NCBI RefSeq assembly: GCF_000024365.1
Contig: NC_013235.1
Span: 124,001 to 188,000, forward strand
From: Nakamurella multipartita DSM 44233
Lineage (GTDB): Bacteria; Actinomycetota; Actinomycetes; Mycobacteriales; Nakamurellaceae
Length of the DNA stretch: 64,000 nucleotides
Reading direction: 5' to 3'
A program made the position numbers and the translations under genes. Positions 37,568 to 46,201 of the stretch are shown piece after piece. Below the pieces are notes generated by a model. The model saw nothing but the letters and a program-made list of their open reading frames with translations, did no database searches and was not told the DNA's origin. Position 1 is the first letter of the stretch. Every line of letters begins with the position of its first letter.

Positions 37568-38581
37568 ATGACCACGACAGAGGAAGCCCGGGCCGCGGTC
37601 CTGGGGGCCACCCGCCCCGAGGATGTGTTCGGACCGGCCGGTATCGATGACGCGACCCGGCGGGCCGCCCGGCGGACGTTTCGTCGCATCGCGTTCCTGG
37701 TCCACCCGGACCGGGCCGGCGAGGCCACCGCGTTCGCCCGGCTGGAGCAGCTCTACCGGGACTGGCAGGCCGTGGCGGCGCCCGCCGCCACGGCGGGCCC
37801 GGTCGTCATCACCGGCCGGGTCGATTCCTACGTCGTCGACGAGCTGATCGCCCAGGGCAGCGTCGCCAGCGTGTACCGCGGCGGCGGCGTGGTGCTCAAG
37901 ATCGCCCGCCGGTCGGCGTCGAACCCGTTGCTGGACGGCGAACGCCGGGCCTACCGGGCGCTGGGCGAGATGCTGCGCGACCAGGAGTGGTTGCGGCCGT
38001 ACTACCCGCGGCTGGTCGATGTCGCCGCGCTGGGTGACCCGAGCGGACCGCCGCGGCAGGTCAACGTCTTCGCGGAACTGACCGGCTTCGTCACCCTGGC
38101 CCAGGTGCGTCGGGCCTTCCCGGAGGGCCTGGACGGCCGGGACTGGGCCTGGATGTACCGGCGGCTGCTGCGCGCGGTGGCCGGCGCCCACCTGGCCGGC
38201 GTCGTGCACGGCGCGATCGTGGCCGACAACGTGCTGATCCAGCCGGACGAGCACGGGGTGGTCCTGGCCGGCTGGTCATTCGCCACGCCGGTCGGGCGGC
38301 CGCTGCCCGCGCTGACCAAGTCGGGCCAGTACCCGCCGGAGGCCCTGGCCGGACGGCCGGTCGACGGCAAGGCCGACATCCACCAGCTGCACACCCTGAT
38401 GCTCGACCTGCTGGCCCCGACCGAGGACGCCCAACGGGCCTACGCCCGCCTGTGCCGGCAGGACAACCCGCGGATGCGGCCCACGGCCGCCGCCCTGCTC
38501 GAGGAATACGACGAGTTGATCGGCCGGCTCTACGGCCCGCGCCACTTCCGACCGTTCACCGTACCGACCACTGCGGTTTGA
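37568..38581 (+). CDS. J-domain fused to a pseudokinase
   Basis: A 337-residue protein. Residues about 25-70 form a J-domain-like helical hairpin with the HPD tripeptide at 46-48 (RIAFLVHPDRAGE). From ~78 a protein-kinase fold follows, with a glycine loop (AQGSVASVYRG) and ATP-site Lys111 (VVLKIARR). The catalytic loop is HGAIVADNVLI (214-224), where the usual HRD Asp is Ala216, and the DFG motif is replaced by GWS (235-237). It is therefore probably not an active kinase but a nucleotide-binding or scaffold protein that may recruit Hsp70 or another partner. There is almost no leader and no clear ribosome binding site. The vWA gene follows after 28 bp. Confidence 0.75.
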   Translation: MTTTEEARAAVLGATRPEDVFGPAGIDDATRRAARRTFRRIAFLVHPDRAGEATAFARLEQLYRDWQAVAAPAATAGPVVITGRVDSYVVDELIAQGSVASVYRGGGVVLKIARRSASNPLLDGERRAYRALGEMLRDQEWLRPYYPRLVDVAALGDPSGPPRQVNVFAELTGFVTLAQVRRAFPEGLDGRDWAWMYRRLLRAVAGAHLAGVVHGAIVADNVLIQPDEHGVVLAGWSFATPVGRPLPALTKSGQYPPEALAGRPVDGKADIHQLHTLMLDLLAPTEDAQRAYARLCRQDNPRMRPTAAALLEEYDELIGRLYGPRHFRPFTVPTTAV

Positions 38582-38609
38582 AACCGCGCCTCACCGAAAG
38601 GATCTCATC

Positions 38610-39584
38610 ATGGGACACGGAGCCTGGGACGACAACGCCTACCGCGCCGCCGCCACCTTCCGCCGGGCCACCGGCAAGGCCGACTTCGCCTACAGCGCGC
38701 AGATGCGCCACCGGCCGGCCCGGCAATGGAAGGCCGCCCCCGAACTCGACCCCCACGGCGTGACCGTCCGCGAAGCCCGGGACGGCGCCGACCACCCGAA
38801 CTCGACCCCGATCGTCGTGCTGTTCGACGTGACCGGTTCGATGGGCGTGGTGCCGCAGATCATGCAGCGCCGGCTGGCCGAGCTGCTGGGTCTGTTGCAG
38901 CGCAAGGGATATGTGCAGGATCCGCAGATCATGTTCGGTGGCATCGGCGACGCCGACTGCGATCGGGTGCCTCTGCAGGTCGGCCAGTTCGAGTCGGACA
39001 ACCGGATGGACGAGCAGCTGCGCACCATGTTCCTGGAGGGCGGCGGCGGCGGCCAGAAGAGCGAGTCGTACGAACTGGCCACCTATTTCATCGCCCGGCA
39101 CACCGCCACCGACGCCTGGGACAAGCGGGGCCGCAAGGGCTACCTGTTCCTGATCGGCGACGAGATGAACAAGCGGGGACTGCGCGCCGAGTACATCCGC
39201 CGGGTGATCGGCGACCAGGTCGGCGAGGATCTGAGCACCGAGGCGATCTACCGCGAGGCGCAGCAGCGGTGGGAGACGTTCTTCGTGCTGCCCCGGCAGA
39301 CCGCCTACTACGACGACCGGCAGGTCAACGAGCACTGGCGAAACCTGCTGGGGGAGCGGCTGCTCCGGTTGGAGGAGCCGGAGGCGGTGTGCGAGCTGAT
39401 CGCGCTGACCGTCGGCCTGCTGGAGGACTCGATCGACCTCGGCGAGGGGCTGGCCGACCTGGCCGACGTCGGCAGCCCGCACGGTGCGACGGTCGGCCAG
39501 GCGCTGGCCACCCTGGGCGCCCGGACGGTGGACACCCCGGCGGCGCTGCCCGGCGGCCTGGACGTTGCGGACGACCTGCGATGA
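38610..39584 (+). CDS. von Willebrand factor A (vWA) domain protein
   Basis: A 324-residue protein starting MGHGAWDDNAYRAAATFRRA. The vWA domain begins about residue 66, with a MIDAS-type motif DVTGSMG (Asp73, Thr75, Ser77) in IVVLFDVTGSMG. It continues with GGIGDADCDRVPLQVGQFE and a glycine-rich turn (EGGGGGQKSESYELA) to about residue 240. Such domains bind Mg2+ and a partner protein. It has no signal peptide, so is cytoplasmic. It is in the same operon as the pseudokinase and overlaps the next gene by ATGA, which implies coupled translation and joint function with the PurA-like enzyme. Confidence 0.8.
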   Translation: MGHGAWDDNAYRAAATFRRATGKADFAYSAQMRHRPARQWKAAPELDPHGVTVREARDGADHPNSTPIVVLFDVTGSMGVVPQIMQRRLAELLGLLQRKGYVQDPQIMFGGIGDADCDRVPLQVGQFESDNRMDEQLRTMFLEGGGGGQKSESYELATYFIARHTATDAWDKRGRKGYLFLIGDEMNKRGLRAEYIRRVIGDQVGEDLSTEAIYREAQQRWETFFVLPRQTAYYDDRQVNEHWRNLLGERLLRLEEPEAVCELIALTVGLLEDSIDLGEGLADLADVGSPHGATVGQALATLGARTVDTPAALPGGLDVADDLR

Positions 39585-40903
39585 TCCCCGACGATCAGTC
39601 CGTCATCGTGGTCGGGCTCGGCTTCGGCGACGAGGCCAAGGGCGCGACGGTCGATTTCCTTTGCTCGGCCGGCAATGTCGCCGGCGTCGTCCGCTTCAAC
39701 GGGGGCGCGCAGGCGGCCCACAACGTCGTCGTCGACGGGCGGCACCACACGTTTCGCCAGTTCGGCTCGGGCACCTTGGCCGGGGTGCCGACCTTGCTGA
39801 GCCGGTTCGCTCTGGTGGAGCCGATCGGCCTGGCCGGGGAGGCCGAGGAACTGGCCGCGCTCGGGGTGCCCGATCCGCTGAGCCTGATCACGGTCGACCC
39901 GGACGCGCTGATCACCACCCCGGTGCACGTGGCCGCCAACCGGACCCGGGAGGACGCCCGCGGTGCCGGCCGGCACGGGTCGACCGGACTGGGCATCGGC
40001 GAAACCGTCTGGTACGACCTGGCCACCACCCGCCGGGCGCAGGCCGGGGAGCGGGTGGAGAACCTGGTCGCACCCGCGACGGCGACGGGTCGGGCGCTGC
40101 GGGTGCGGGATTGCCTGGAACCGGTGACGCTGCGCCGCCGGCTGGACGAGCTGGTCCGCTTCTACGAACCGCTGCTGGCCGCAGGTGCCCACGGCCACGA
40201 CGGTGTCGAGGCGATGGCCGACCTGCTGACCGCGTTCGTCGGGGCCGTGCGGATCGCGCCGGCCGGCCATCTGAACGAGCTGGCGAGCCGGGGCCGGCTG
40301 GTCTTCGAGGGGGCCCAGGGGGTGCTGCTGGACGAGTGGCGCGGCTTTCACCCACACACCACCTGGAGCACCACCACACCGGCGAACGCGCAGGCGTTGC
40401 TCGCCGAGGCCGGCTTGCCGCGTGGGTACGTGCTCGGCCTGACCCGGGCGTACACGACCCGGCACGGCGCCGGCCCGCTGCCCACCGAGGATCCGGCGTT
40501 GCTGGCCGTTGCCGAACCGTTCAACGGCAGCGGCATCTACCAGGGTGGTTGGCGGGCCGGGCATCTCGACCTCGTCGCGCTGCGCTACGCGGTCGAGGCG
40601 ATCGGCGGGGTGGACGGGCTCGCGGTCTCGCACCTGGACGTCGTGGACGACCCGGGGACGCCGGCCGTCCGCGCGGTCGGGGCGTACGAGACGCCGCGCG
40701 GGCTGACCGATCGGCTGCCGGTCGGCGCGTTCGGCGACCTGGCCCACCAGCAGGAGCTGACCGACCTGATGCACCGGGCGAGCGGCACCGGCCGGGAGCT
40801 GCGCGACAGCCGGGACGCGGTCGTCACCCTGGAGCGGGCGCTGGGCGCCCCGGCCCAGGTGCTGGCGTTCGGGCCCGGCCGGGCGGACCGCAAGGTCGCC
40901 TGA
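39581..40903 (+). CDS. diverged adenylosuccinate synthetase (PurA) paralogue
   Basis: A 440-residue PurA-fold protein. Counterparts of the catalytic residues are kept: Asp17 in GFGDEAKG (normally WGDEGKG) and His47 in GGAQAAHNVVVDG (normally GHNAGHTV). GSTGLGIGE and FEGAQGVLLD match the IMP/GTP regions. The Arg-rich loop that binds aspartate (TGRxRRCGWxD in PurA) is replaced here by YQGGWRAGHLD, so the amino substrate may differ. Housekeeping PurA is normally encoded alone and much closer to consensus, so this is probably a specialised GTP-dependent ligase of a purine-like nucleotide. Last gene of the pseudokinase/vWA operon. Confidence 0.8.
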   Translation: MIPDDQSVIVVGLGFGDEAKGATVDFLCSAGNVAGVVRFNGGAQAAHNVVVDGRHHTFRQFGSGTLAGVPTLLSRFALVEPIGLAGEAEELAALGVPDPLSLITVDPDALITTPVHVAANRTREDARGAGRHGSTGLGIGETVWYDLATTRRAQAGERVENLVAPATATGRALRVRDCLEPVTLRRRLDELVRFYEPLLAAGAHGHDGVEAMADLLTAFVGAVRIAPAGHLNELASRGRLVFEGAQGVLLDEWRGFHPHTTWSTTTPANAQALLAEAGLPRGYVLGLTRAYTTRHGAGPLPTEDPALLAVAEPFNGSGIYQGGWRAGHLDLVALRYAVEAIGGVDGLAVSHLDVVDDPGTPAVRAVGAYETPRGLTDRLPVGAFGDLAHQQELTDLMHRASGTGRELRDSRDAVVTLERALGAPAQVLAFGPGRADRKVA

Positions 40904-40945
40904 TCGAGCCGGGCCCGCGGGGGTGGCCCGCCCCGCGGGGGTGCC

Positions 40946-41031
40946 CCCGCGCGGATGAAGTCGTTGACTTGGGCCCCACCAGTCACATCGGGTGCGAGTT
41001 GATCCGCGCCGGCGTAGATGATCCGCGCGGG
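40946..41031. terminator. inverted repeat after the PurA-like gene
   Basis: CCCGCGCGGAT (40946-40956) is complementary to ATCCGCGCGGG (41021-41031), with a 64-nt centre. It lies between the convergent PurA-like and Nudix genes and may terminate both, though the long loop makes it a weak hairpin. Confidence 0.4.
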
Positions 41032-41051
41032 CAGGGGGGTGGGGGCCGGGG

Positions 41052-41669
41052 TCAGGGGGTGGGGGAGGGGGACCAGGCCCAGATGGTGCTGGGGCGGCCG
41101 CGGCCGGTGGAGGCCTGCCGGTCGGTGCGGTGCAGGCCGGGGATGGTGGCGAGGGTGCGGTTGAGATTGCCGCGGTCGGGGGCGGCGCCGGTCAGGGCCT
41201 GGTGCAGGGCGAGGGCGTCGGTGACGGGGAACTCGGCGCCGGTGAGCAGGCGGGTGAACGAGGGGTCCCGCCAGAGCATTCCGGCCAGCAGGGGGCGGCA
41301 GTCGGTCACGATCCGGTCGTGGTCGAAGGCCAGCGGTGGTCGCTCGTCCCACCCGGACCACCGGGCGGTGCCGATGTCGTCGGTGACCGCCCAGGTGGCC
41401 ACGGACAGGGTGGGGCCGCGGGGATCGCGGCTCGGCTCGTCGAAGGTGATCAGCTGGCCGGATCCGCGGGCCGTCAGCTGCACCTTGGCCAACGCCCGGG
41501 CGGCCGCGTCCCGGATCCGCTCACCGCGCAGCAGCAACACCCCGGGCAGGGCCGGCCACCCGGCGAACGGCTCGAGAGTGCGCTCGTGCAGCCCCAGCCG
41601 CAACTGGCGGAGCGCCCGGTCGTAGCGCAGGACCAGCACATCCACCGAGACGTGCGAGGTCGGCTCCAC
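41052..41669 (-). CDS. Nudix/NrtR-like regulator with degenerate Nudix box
   Basis: A 205-residue protein. The N-terminal ~140 residues are a Nudix fold (VSVDVLVLRYDRALRQLRLGL). The Nudix box LPGVLLLRGERIRDAAARAL lacks the paired Glu residues of the catalytic REUXEE core, so hydrolysis is unlikely. The C-terminal ~60 residues resemble the winged helix of NrtR regulators, with the typical RGRPSTIWAW ending. NrtR proteins sense ADP-ribose or related nucleotides and repress NAD-metabolism genes. Here it is convergent with the PurA-like operon and may regulate it. The GTG at 41669 fits the domain start. Confidence 0.72.
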   Translation of the reverse strand: MEPTSHVSVDVLVLRYDRALRQLRLGLHERTLEPFAGWPALPGVLLLRGERIRDAAARALAKVQLTARGSGQLITFDEPSRDPRGPTLSVATWAVTDDIGTARWSGWDERPPLAFDHDRIVTDCRPLLAGMLWRDPSFTRLLTGAEFPVTDALALHQALTGAAPDRGNLNRTLATIPGLHRTDRQASTGRGRPSTIWAWSPSPTP

Positions 41670-41829
41670 CGGCTCAGAGTAGCCAGGCGGCAACCGATTC
41701 GGCGTCAGGGCCGAGAGTCGCCGAGCCGGCACGTGTTCCGCAGCCGGTTGCCGGCGACCGGGCTGGCGTCGGTGAGTCGCTGACCGGGTGGATTTCCGCC
41801 CGCCCTGCGGTCGTGACAGGGTCGGACCG

Positions 41830-42744
41830 ATGAGCCCGCGCAGCGGTCCAAGCCGTGGACGTCGCACCCGCCGGTGCGCCGTCCTGCTGGTCGCGGCCAC
41901 GACCGTGGCGCTGGGGCTCACCGCGGGGCCGACCGCGCCGCCCGCCGCCGCCGGCCTACCGGACCTGCAGCAGGTGGTGGATGACGAGGTCATGCAGGCG
42001 TCCGAACAGGGGATCGAGCAGAGCGTCGCGGTGGTCGACCGGGCGACCGGAGCGATGGTGGCCAGCGCCGGCGGCCGGGACCAGTACATCTCCGAATCCA
42101 TCGTCAAGCTGTTCACGGTGGCCTACTACGAGGTCCAGAATGCCGGCCACCCGGACCCGGCCCTGTCCGCCCGACTCCGCACGATGATCGTCGAGTCGGA
42201 CGACGCCATTCAGTCCGCCCTGTGGTCGACGGCGATCGTGCCGGCGATGGCCGCACGGTACGGGCTGAGCGACACCGAGAACGGTCCGAGAACCGATTCG
42301 CAGGACTGGGGGTGGGAGTTGATCACCGCCGACGACGAGGCGACCTTCCTGTACCGGATGGCGAACGATCCGCTGGTCGCCCCGCTGCTGATGGACGCGA
42401 TGGCCCACGTCCAGCCGGTCGGCGCGGACGGCTTCGACCAGGACTTCGGCCTGAACGCGCTGCCCGGCGACCACGGGTCGAAGCAGGGCTGGACCGACAT
42501 CGGAGCGGGGCCGCCGCTGCAGATTCACTCGGTCGGCTGGACCGATCGGTACTTCGTGGCCATCCTGCAGACCTCCGACACCGCCGACGACGACGCTCTG
42601 CGTGACCAGTCCACCGCCACCGCGACCGCGATCCTGGCCGCGGAGAGCGGGCTGAGCCCCGGGTTCCTCCGGCTGCGCGCCGGCGTCGTCGACGTGGCGT
42701 GGTCGCTGGTCGACGCGGTGACCGGGACTGCGACCGGAAGGTGA
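41830..42744 (+). CDS. secreted beta-lactamase-like serine hydrolase
   Basis: A 304-residue protein. Its signal peptide (RRCAVLLVAATTVALGLTAG ... AAAG) sends it across the membrane. The class A beta-lactamase/DD-peptidase fold follows: SxxK in SESIVKLF, an SDD in place of SDN (VESDDAIQ) and KQG in place of KTG (SKQGWTD). The overall pattern is that of actinobacterial serine hydrolases of uncertain activity rather than a canonical beta-lactamase, since the ExxLN omega-loop motif is absent. It lies just upstream of cobG but appears unrelated to cobalamin. Confidence 0.78.
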   Translation: MSPRSGPSRGRRTRRCAVLLVAATTVALGLTAGPTAPPAAAGLPDLQQVVDDEVMQASEQGIEQSVAVVDRATGAMVASAGGRDQYISESIVKLFTVAYYEVQNAGHPDPALSARLRTMIVESDDAIQSALWSTAIVPAMAARYGLSDTENGPRTDSQDWGWELITADDEATFLYRMANDPLVAPLLMDAMAHVQPVGADGFDQDFGLNALPGDHGSKQGWTDIGAGPPLQIHSVGWTDRYFVAILQTSDTADDDALRDQSTATATAILAAESGLSPGFLRLRAGVVDVAWSLVDAVTGTATGR

Positions 42745-42792
42745 CCGGCTCGCCCGGCCGGAGCGGGGCCGGCCGCATGACACCATGGCCCG

Positions 42793-44019
42793 ATGACCAG
42801 TCGTGCCGATCCCGACCGCTGCCCCGGGGTGCTCCGGCCGCACGCGGCGCAGGACGGGGCGCTGCTGCGGATCCGCATCCCCGGTGGCCGGATCGGGGCC
42901 GCCGCGCTGCGGGCCTTGAGCCAGGCGTCGACCGAGTACGCCGACGGGGACGTCGGGCTGACCTCCCGGGCCAACCTGCAGCTGCGGGCCGTGGCGACGA
43001 CGGCCGATGACACCGTGGCGCCCGGTCTGGTCGACGCGTTGGCCACGGCCGGATTGCTGCCGCACCCCACGCATGATCGGGTGCGCAGCATCGCCTGCTC
43101 ACCGCTCACTGGCCTGATCGGTGGTCACGCCGACCTGCGGCCGCTGATCGATGAGCTGGATGCGGCGCTGTGCGCGGCGCCCGAGCTGGCCGCGCTCCCC
43201 GGGCCGTTCCGGTTCGGGCTCGACGACGGGCGCGGCGACATCGGGGTCGACGCCGACCTGTCCGCGCAGGCGCTCGACGCGACCCACGCCCGCATCTGGG
43301 TGGGCGGCCTTTCCGGTCCGCGGGTGCCGCTGCCCGAGGTGGTGCCGACCCTGATCGAGCTGGCCCATCGGTTCGTCCGGCAGTGCGCCACCGGGCGGCC
43401 CGCCTGGCACGTCCGGGAACTGCCGCGGGGTGGGGCCGAGCTGCTGGCCGGGCCCGAAGTGACGCCCGCCGCCCGGCTGGGTCCGGGCGCTCCGGCTCCC
43501 CTGGGGGCGCTGGCCCAGGCCGACGGCCGGGCGACGGTGTCCGTGCTGGCCCCGCTGGGCCGGCTCACCCCGGCCCAGGCCGGTGCGCTGGCGGATGCCG
43601 CGAACGGCGGCGAGCTGGTGGTGACCCCGTGGCGGGGGGTGCTCGTGCCGGACCTGGACCCGGCGGCGGCCGCCCTGGTGATCGACACGCTGATCGCCGT
43701 CGGCCTGGTCGCCGACGGCGGATCGCCATGGCGCGGCGTCACCGCCTGCGCCGGGGCCCCGCGCTGTGCCCGCGGCACGGGGGACACCGAGGCATTGGCC
43801 CGTCAGGTGGTCGCCGCCTCGACCCGATCGGTGTCCGCGGGGCCGGTGCATGTGGCCGGCTGCGCCCGGTCGTGTGGCCGGCCGTCGGTCGCCCACACAC
43901 TGGCCGTCATCGACCGCCGGCGGGTCCACATCCAGGGCCCCGCCGACCCGGCGGACGACCAGCCGCTGGACCATGCCGCCGCTGCGGTGGCCGCCACTCG
44001 AGCCGGAGCATCCCGATGA
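42793..44019 (+). CDS. cobG: precorrin-3B synthase CobG
   Basis: A 408-residue member of the nitrite/sulphite reductase fold. It is the O2-dependent monooxygenase that hydroxylates C20 of precorrin-3A, a hallmark of the aerobic pathway. It carries the family cysteine set for a 4Fe-4S cluster in TACAGAPRCARG and HVAGCARSCGRP. GLTSRANLQLRAV and RSIACSPLTG match the substrate/cofactor repeats. First gene of cobG-cobH-cobIJ, with ATGA coupling to cobH. Confidence 0.94.
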   Translation: MTSRADPDRCPGVLRPHAAQDGALLRIRIPGGRIGAAALRALSQASTEYADGDVGLTSRANLQLRAVATTADDTVAPGLVDALATAGLLPHPTHDRVRSIACSPLTGLIGGHADLRPLIDELDAALCAAPELAALPGPFRFGLDDGRGDIGVDADLSAQALDATHARIWVGGLSGPRVPLPEVVPTLIELAHRFVRQCATGRPAWHVRELPRGGAELLAGPEVTPAARLGPGAPAPLGALAQADGRATVSVLAPLGRLTPAQAGALADAANGGELVVTPWRGVLVPDLDPAAAALVIDTLIAVGLVADGGSPWRGVTACAGAPRCARGTGDTEALARQVVAASTRSVSAGPVHVAGCARSCGRPSVAHTLAVIDRRRVHIQGPADPADDQPLDHAAAAVAATRAGASR

Positions 44020-44663
44020 CCACGCGACCATTGCGCCGCTACGCCTACTGCGCGGACGGCCCCGAGATCTACCGGGAGTCGTTCGCGATCGTGCGGGCCG
44101 AGACCGACCTGTCCGGGATCCCGGCCGACGCCCGCCACCTGGCGGTGCGCATGGTGCACGCCAGTGGGCAGCCGGACCTGGTGCAAGACATGCGTTTCCA
44201 CCCAGATCTGGTCTCCGCCGGCCGGGCCACGCTGCTCGCCGGGGCACCGCTGTTCGTGGACTCGATGATGGTTTCGGCTGGCATCACCCGGTCCCGGCTG
44301 CCGGCCGGCAACGAGGTGATCTGCCATCTGCGCGATCACCGCGTCGAGCAGTTGGCCGCCGCCTGGGGCACGACCCGGTCGGCTGCGGCGGTCTCGTTGT
44401 GGGGCGACGAGCTCGAGGGGGCGGTCGTGGCCATCGGGAACGCGCCGACGGCCCTGTTCCACCTGCTGGAGTGGATCTGCGAGGGCGGCCCGCGGCCGGC
44501 CGCGATCATCGGCGTGCCGGTCGGCTTCGTCGGCTCGGCCGAATCCAAGCAGGCACTGATCGAGCACGAGGCGGGCATTCCCTACCTGGTGGTGACCGGC
44601 CGGCGCGGGGGCGCGGCCATCGCCGCGTCGGCCGTCAACGCGCTGGCCGGAGGACCGTCGTGA
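44016..44663 (+). CDS. cobH: precorrin-8X methylmutase CobH
   Basis: A 215-residue enzyme that moves the methyl group from C11 to C12, giving hydrogenobyrinic acid. It has IYRESFAIVRAETDL, the catalytic His in MVHASGQPD, TLLAGAPLFVDSMMV, and GNAPTALFHLLEWI followed by GVPVGFVGSAESK. Its length and motifs are normal. Start and stop codons overlap cobG and cobIJ by 4 bp on each side, so all three are translationally coupled. Confidence 0.96.
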   Translation: MTTRPLRRYAYCADGPEIYRESFAIVRAETDLSGIPADARHLAVRMVHASGQPDLVQDMRFHPDLVSAGRATLLAGAPLFVDSMMVSAGITRSRLPAGNEVICHLRDHRVEQLAAAWGTTRSAAAVSLWGDELEGAVVAIGNAPTALFHLLEWICEGGPRPAAIIGVPVGFVGSAESKQALIEHEAGIPYLVVTGRRGGAAIAASAVNALAGGPS

Positions 44664-46201
44664 CGGCGCCCGGCCGGTTGTACGGGGTCGGCCTCGGCCC
44701 GGGCGATCCGGAGCTGATGACGGTCAAGGCGACCCGGTTGATCGGCTCGGCGGACGTCATCGCCTACCACTCGGGCACCCACGGCCGCTCGATCGCGCGA
44801 TCCATCGCCGTGGACCTGCTGCCGCCCGGCGTCATCGAGGAGCCGCTGGTCTACCCGGTGACGACCGGACCGAGCAGCCACCCCCTCGGCTATCGCGGGG
44901 CCGTCGACGACTTCTACGACGAGTCGGCGCAGCGTTTGGGCGAGCATCTGGCCGCCGGCCGCACCGTGGTCGTGCTGTGCGAGGGCGACCCGATGTTCTA
45001 CGGCTCGTTCATGTACCTGCACGATCGGCTCAGCCCCCGGTTCCCGACCCAGGTGGTACCCGGGGTGACCTCGGTGGCCGCGGCGACCGCGGCGGCGGCG
45101 ATGCCGCTGGTCCGGCAGCAGGACGTGCTGACCATCCTGCCCGGCACCCTGCCGGTGCCGGAGCTGGCCCGGCGGCTGGCCGACACCCAGGGCGCGGCGA
45201 TCATGAAGCTGGGCCGGACCTTTCCGGCCGTGCGCGAGGCGCTGCGGCAGGCCGGCCGGCTGGACGAGGCCCTGTACGTGGAGCGCGCGTCGACCCGCGG
45301 CCAGGCACTGATCCCGGTCAAGGACGTGGATCCGGCGACGGTGCCGTACTTCTCGATCATCATCGTGCCCGGGGACGGCCGGGACCGGGTCGCGCCGGTC
45401 CGGCCCGTCACCGATGCGGCGGCCGAGCTGCTGGTGGTCGGGTTGGGGCCGGGGCCGCAGGGCTGGGTCACCCCCGAGGTGACCGCCGCGCTGGCCGGGG
45501 TCGATCACGTCGTCGGGTACGCCCCTTACGTCAACCGGGTGGCCCAGCGAGAAGGGTTGCAGCGACACGCGTCCGGCAACACCGTCGAGCTGGACCGGGC
45601 CCGGCTCGCGTTGACCCTGGCGGCCGCCGGCGAGCGGGTGGCGGTCGTGTCCGGTGGTGACGCCGGGGTGTTCGGGATGGCGGCGGCGGTGTTCGAGGCC
45701 GCCGAGGACCCGCAGTACCGGGCGGTGCCGATCCGGGTGCTGCCCGGCGTCACCGCGGCCCAAGCAGTCGCGGCCCGGGCGGGCGCGCCGTTGGGCGCGG
45801 ACTACGCCGTCGTCTCGCTGTCCGACCGGCTCAAGCCCTGGTCGGTGATCGAGGACCGGCTCCGGCACATCGCCCGCGCCGACCTGGCGCTGGCCATCTA
45901 CAACCCCGCCTCGCGCGGCCGCACCCGGCAACTGGCCGACGCGCTGGCCGTGCTGCGGCAGGAACGCGAACCCGACACCGTGGTGGTCGTCGGCCGTGAC
46001 GTCGGCCGGGACGCCGAATCGCTGCGCTGCACGACGCTGGCCGAACTCGACCCGGCCACCGTCGACATGAAGTGCCTGCTGCTGATCGGGGCCGGCGGGA
46101 CCCGGCGCACCCCGGCCGGTCAGGTGTGGACGCCGCGGTGGGTGCCGGCCGAGACCGACGCGCCCGTCACCCGGTTGGACGCGAGCGGCCATGGCGGGTA
46201 A
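44660..46201 (+). CDS. cobIJ: fused precorrin-2 C20- and precorrin-3B C17-methyltransferase CobIJ
   Basis: A 513-residue fusion of two tetrapyrrole methylases. The CobI half (about 1-245) begins RLYGVGLGPGDPELMTVKA and contains LCEGDPMFYGSFMYL. The CobJ half (about 255-500) begins LLVVGLGPGPQGWVTPEV and contains VVSGGDAGVFGMA and LAIYNPASRGR. The fusion is common in actinobacteria and channels precorrin-2 and precorrin-3B intermediates. It starts at a GTG overlapping the cobH stop. The first DUF202 gene overlaps its end by 11 bp. Confidence 0.95.
   Translation: MTAPGRLYGVGLGPGDPELMTVKATRLIGSADVIAYHSGTHGRSIARSIAVDLLPPGVIEEPLVYPVTTGPSSHPLGYRGAVDDFYDESAQRLGEHLAAGRTVVVLCEGDPMFYGSFMYLHDRLSPRFPTQVVPGVTSVAAATAAAAMPLVRQQDVLTILPGTLPVPELARRLADTQGAAIMKLGRTFPAVREALRQAGRLDEALYVERASTRGQALIPVKDVDPATVPYFSIIIVPGDGRDRVAPVRPVTDAAAELLVVGLGPGPQGWVTPEVTAALAGVDHVVGYAPYVNRVAQREGLQRHASGNTVELDRARLALTLAAAGERVAVVSGGDAGVFGMAAAVFEAAEDPQYRAVPIRVLPGVTAAQAVAARAGAPLGADYAVVSLSDRLKPWSVIEDRLRHIARADLALAIYNPASRGRTRQLADALAVLRQEREPDTVVVVGRDVGRDAESLRCTTLAELDPATVDMKCLLLIGAGGTRRTPAGQVWTPRWVPAETDAPVTRLDASGHGG

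Noticed and set aside
41830-42744. Possible beta-lactamase resistance gene
   Set aside because: SxxK is present, but the SDN, omega-loop Glu and KTG motifs are altered, so a resistance role is not supported; listed only as a serine hydrolase.
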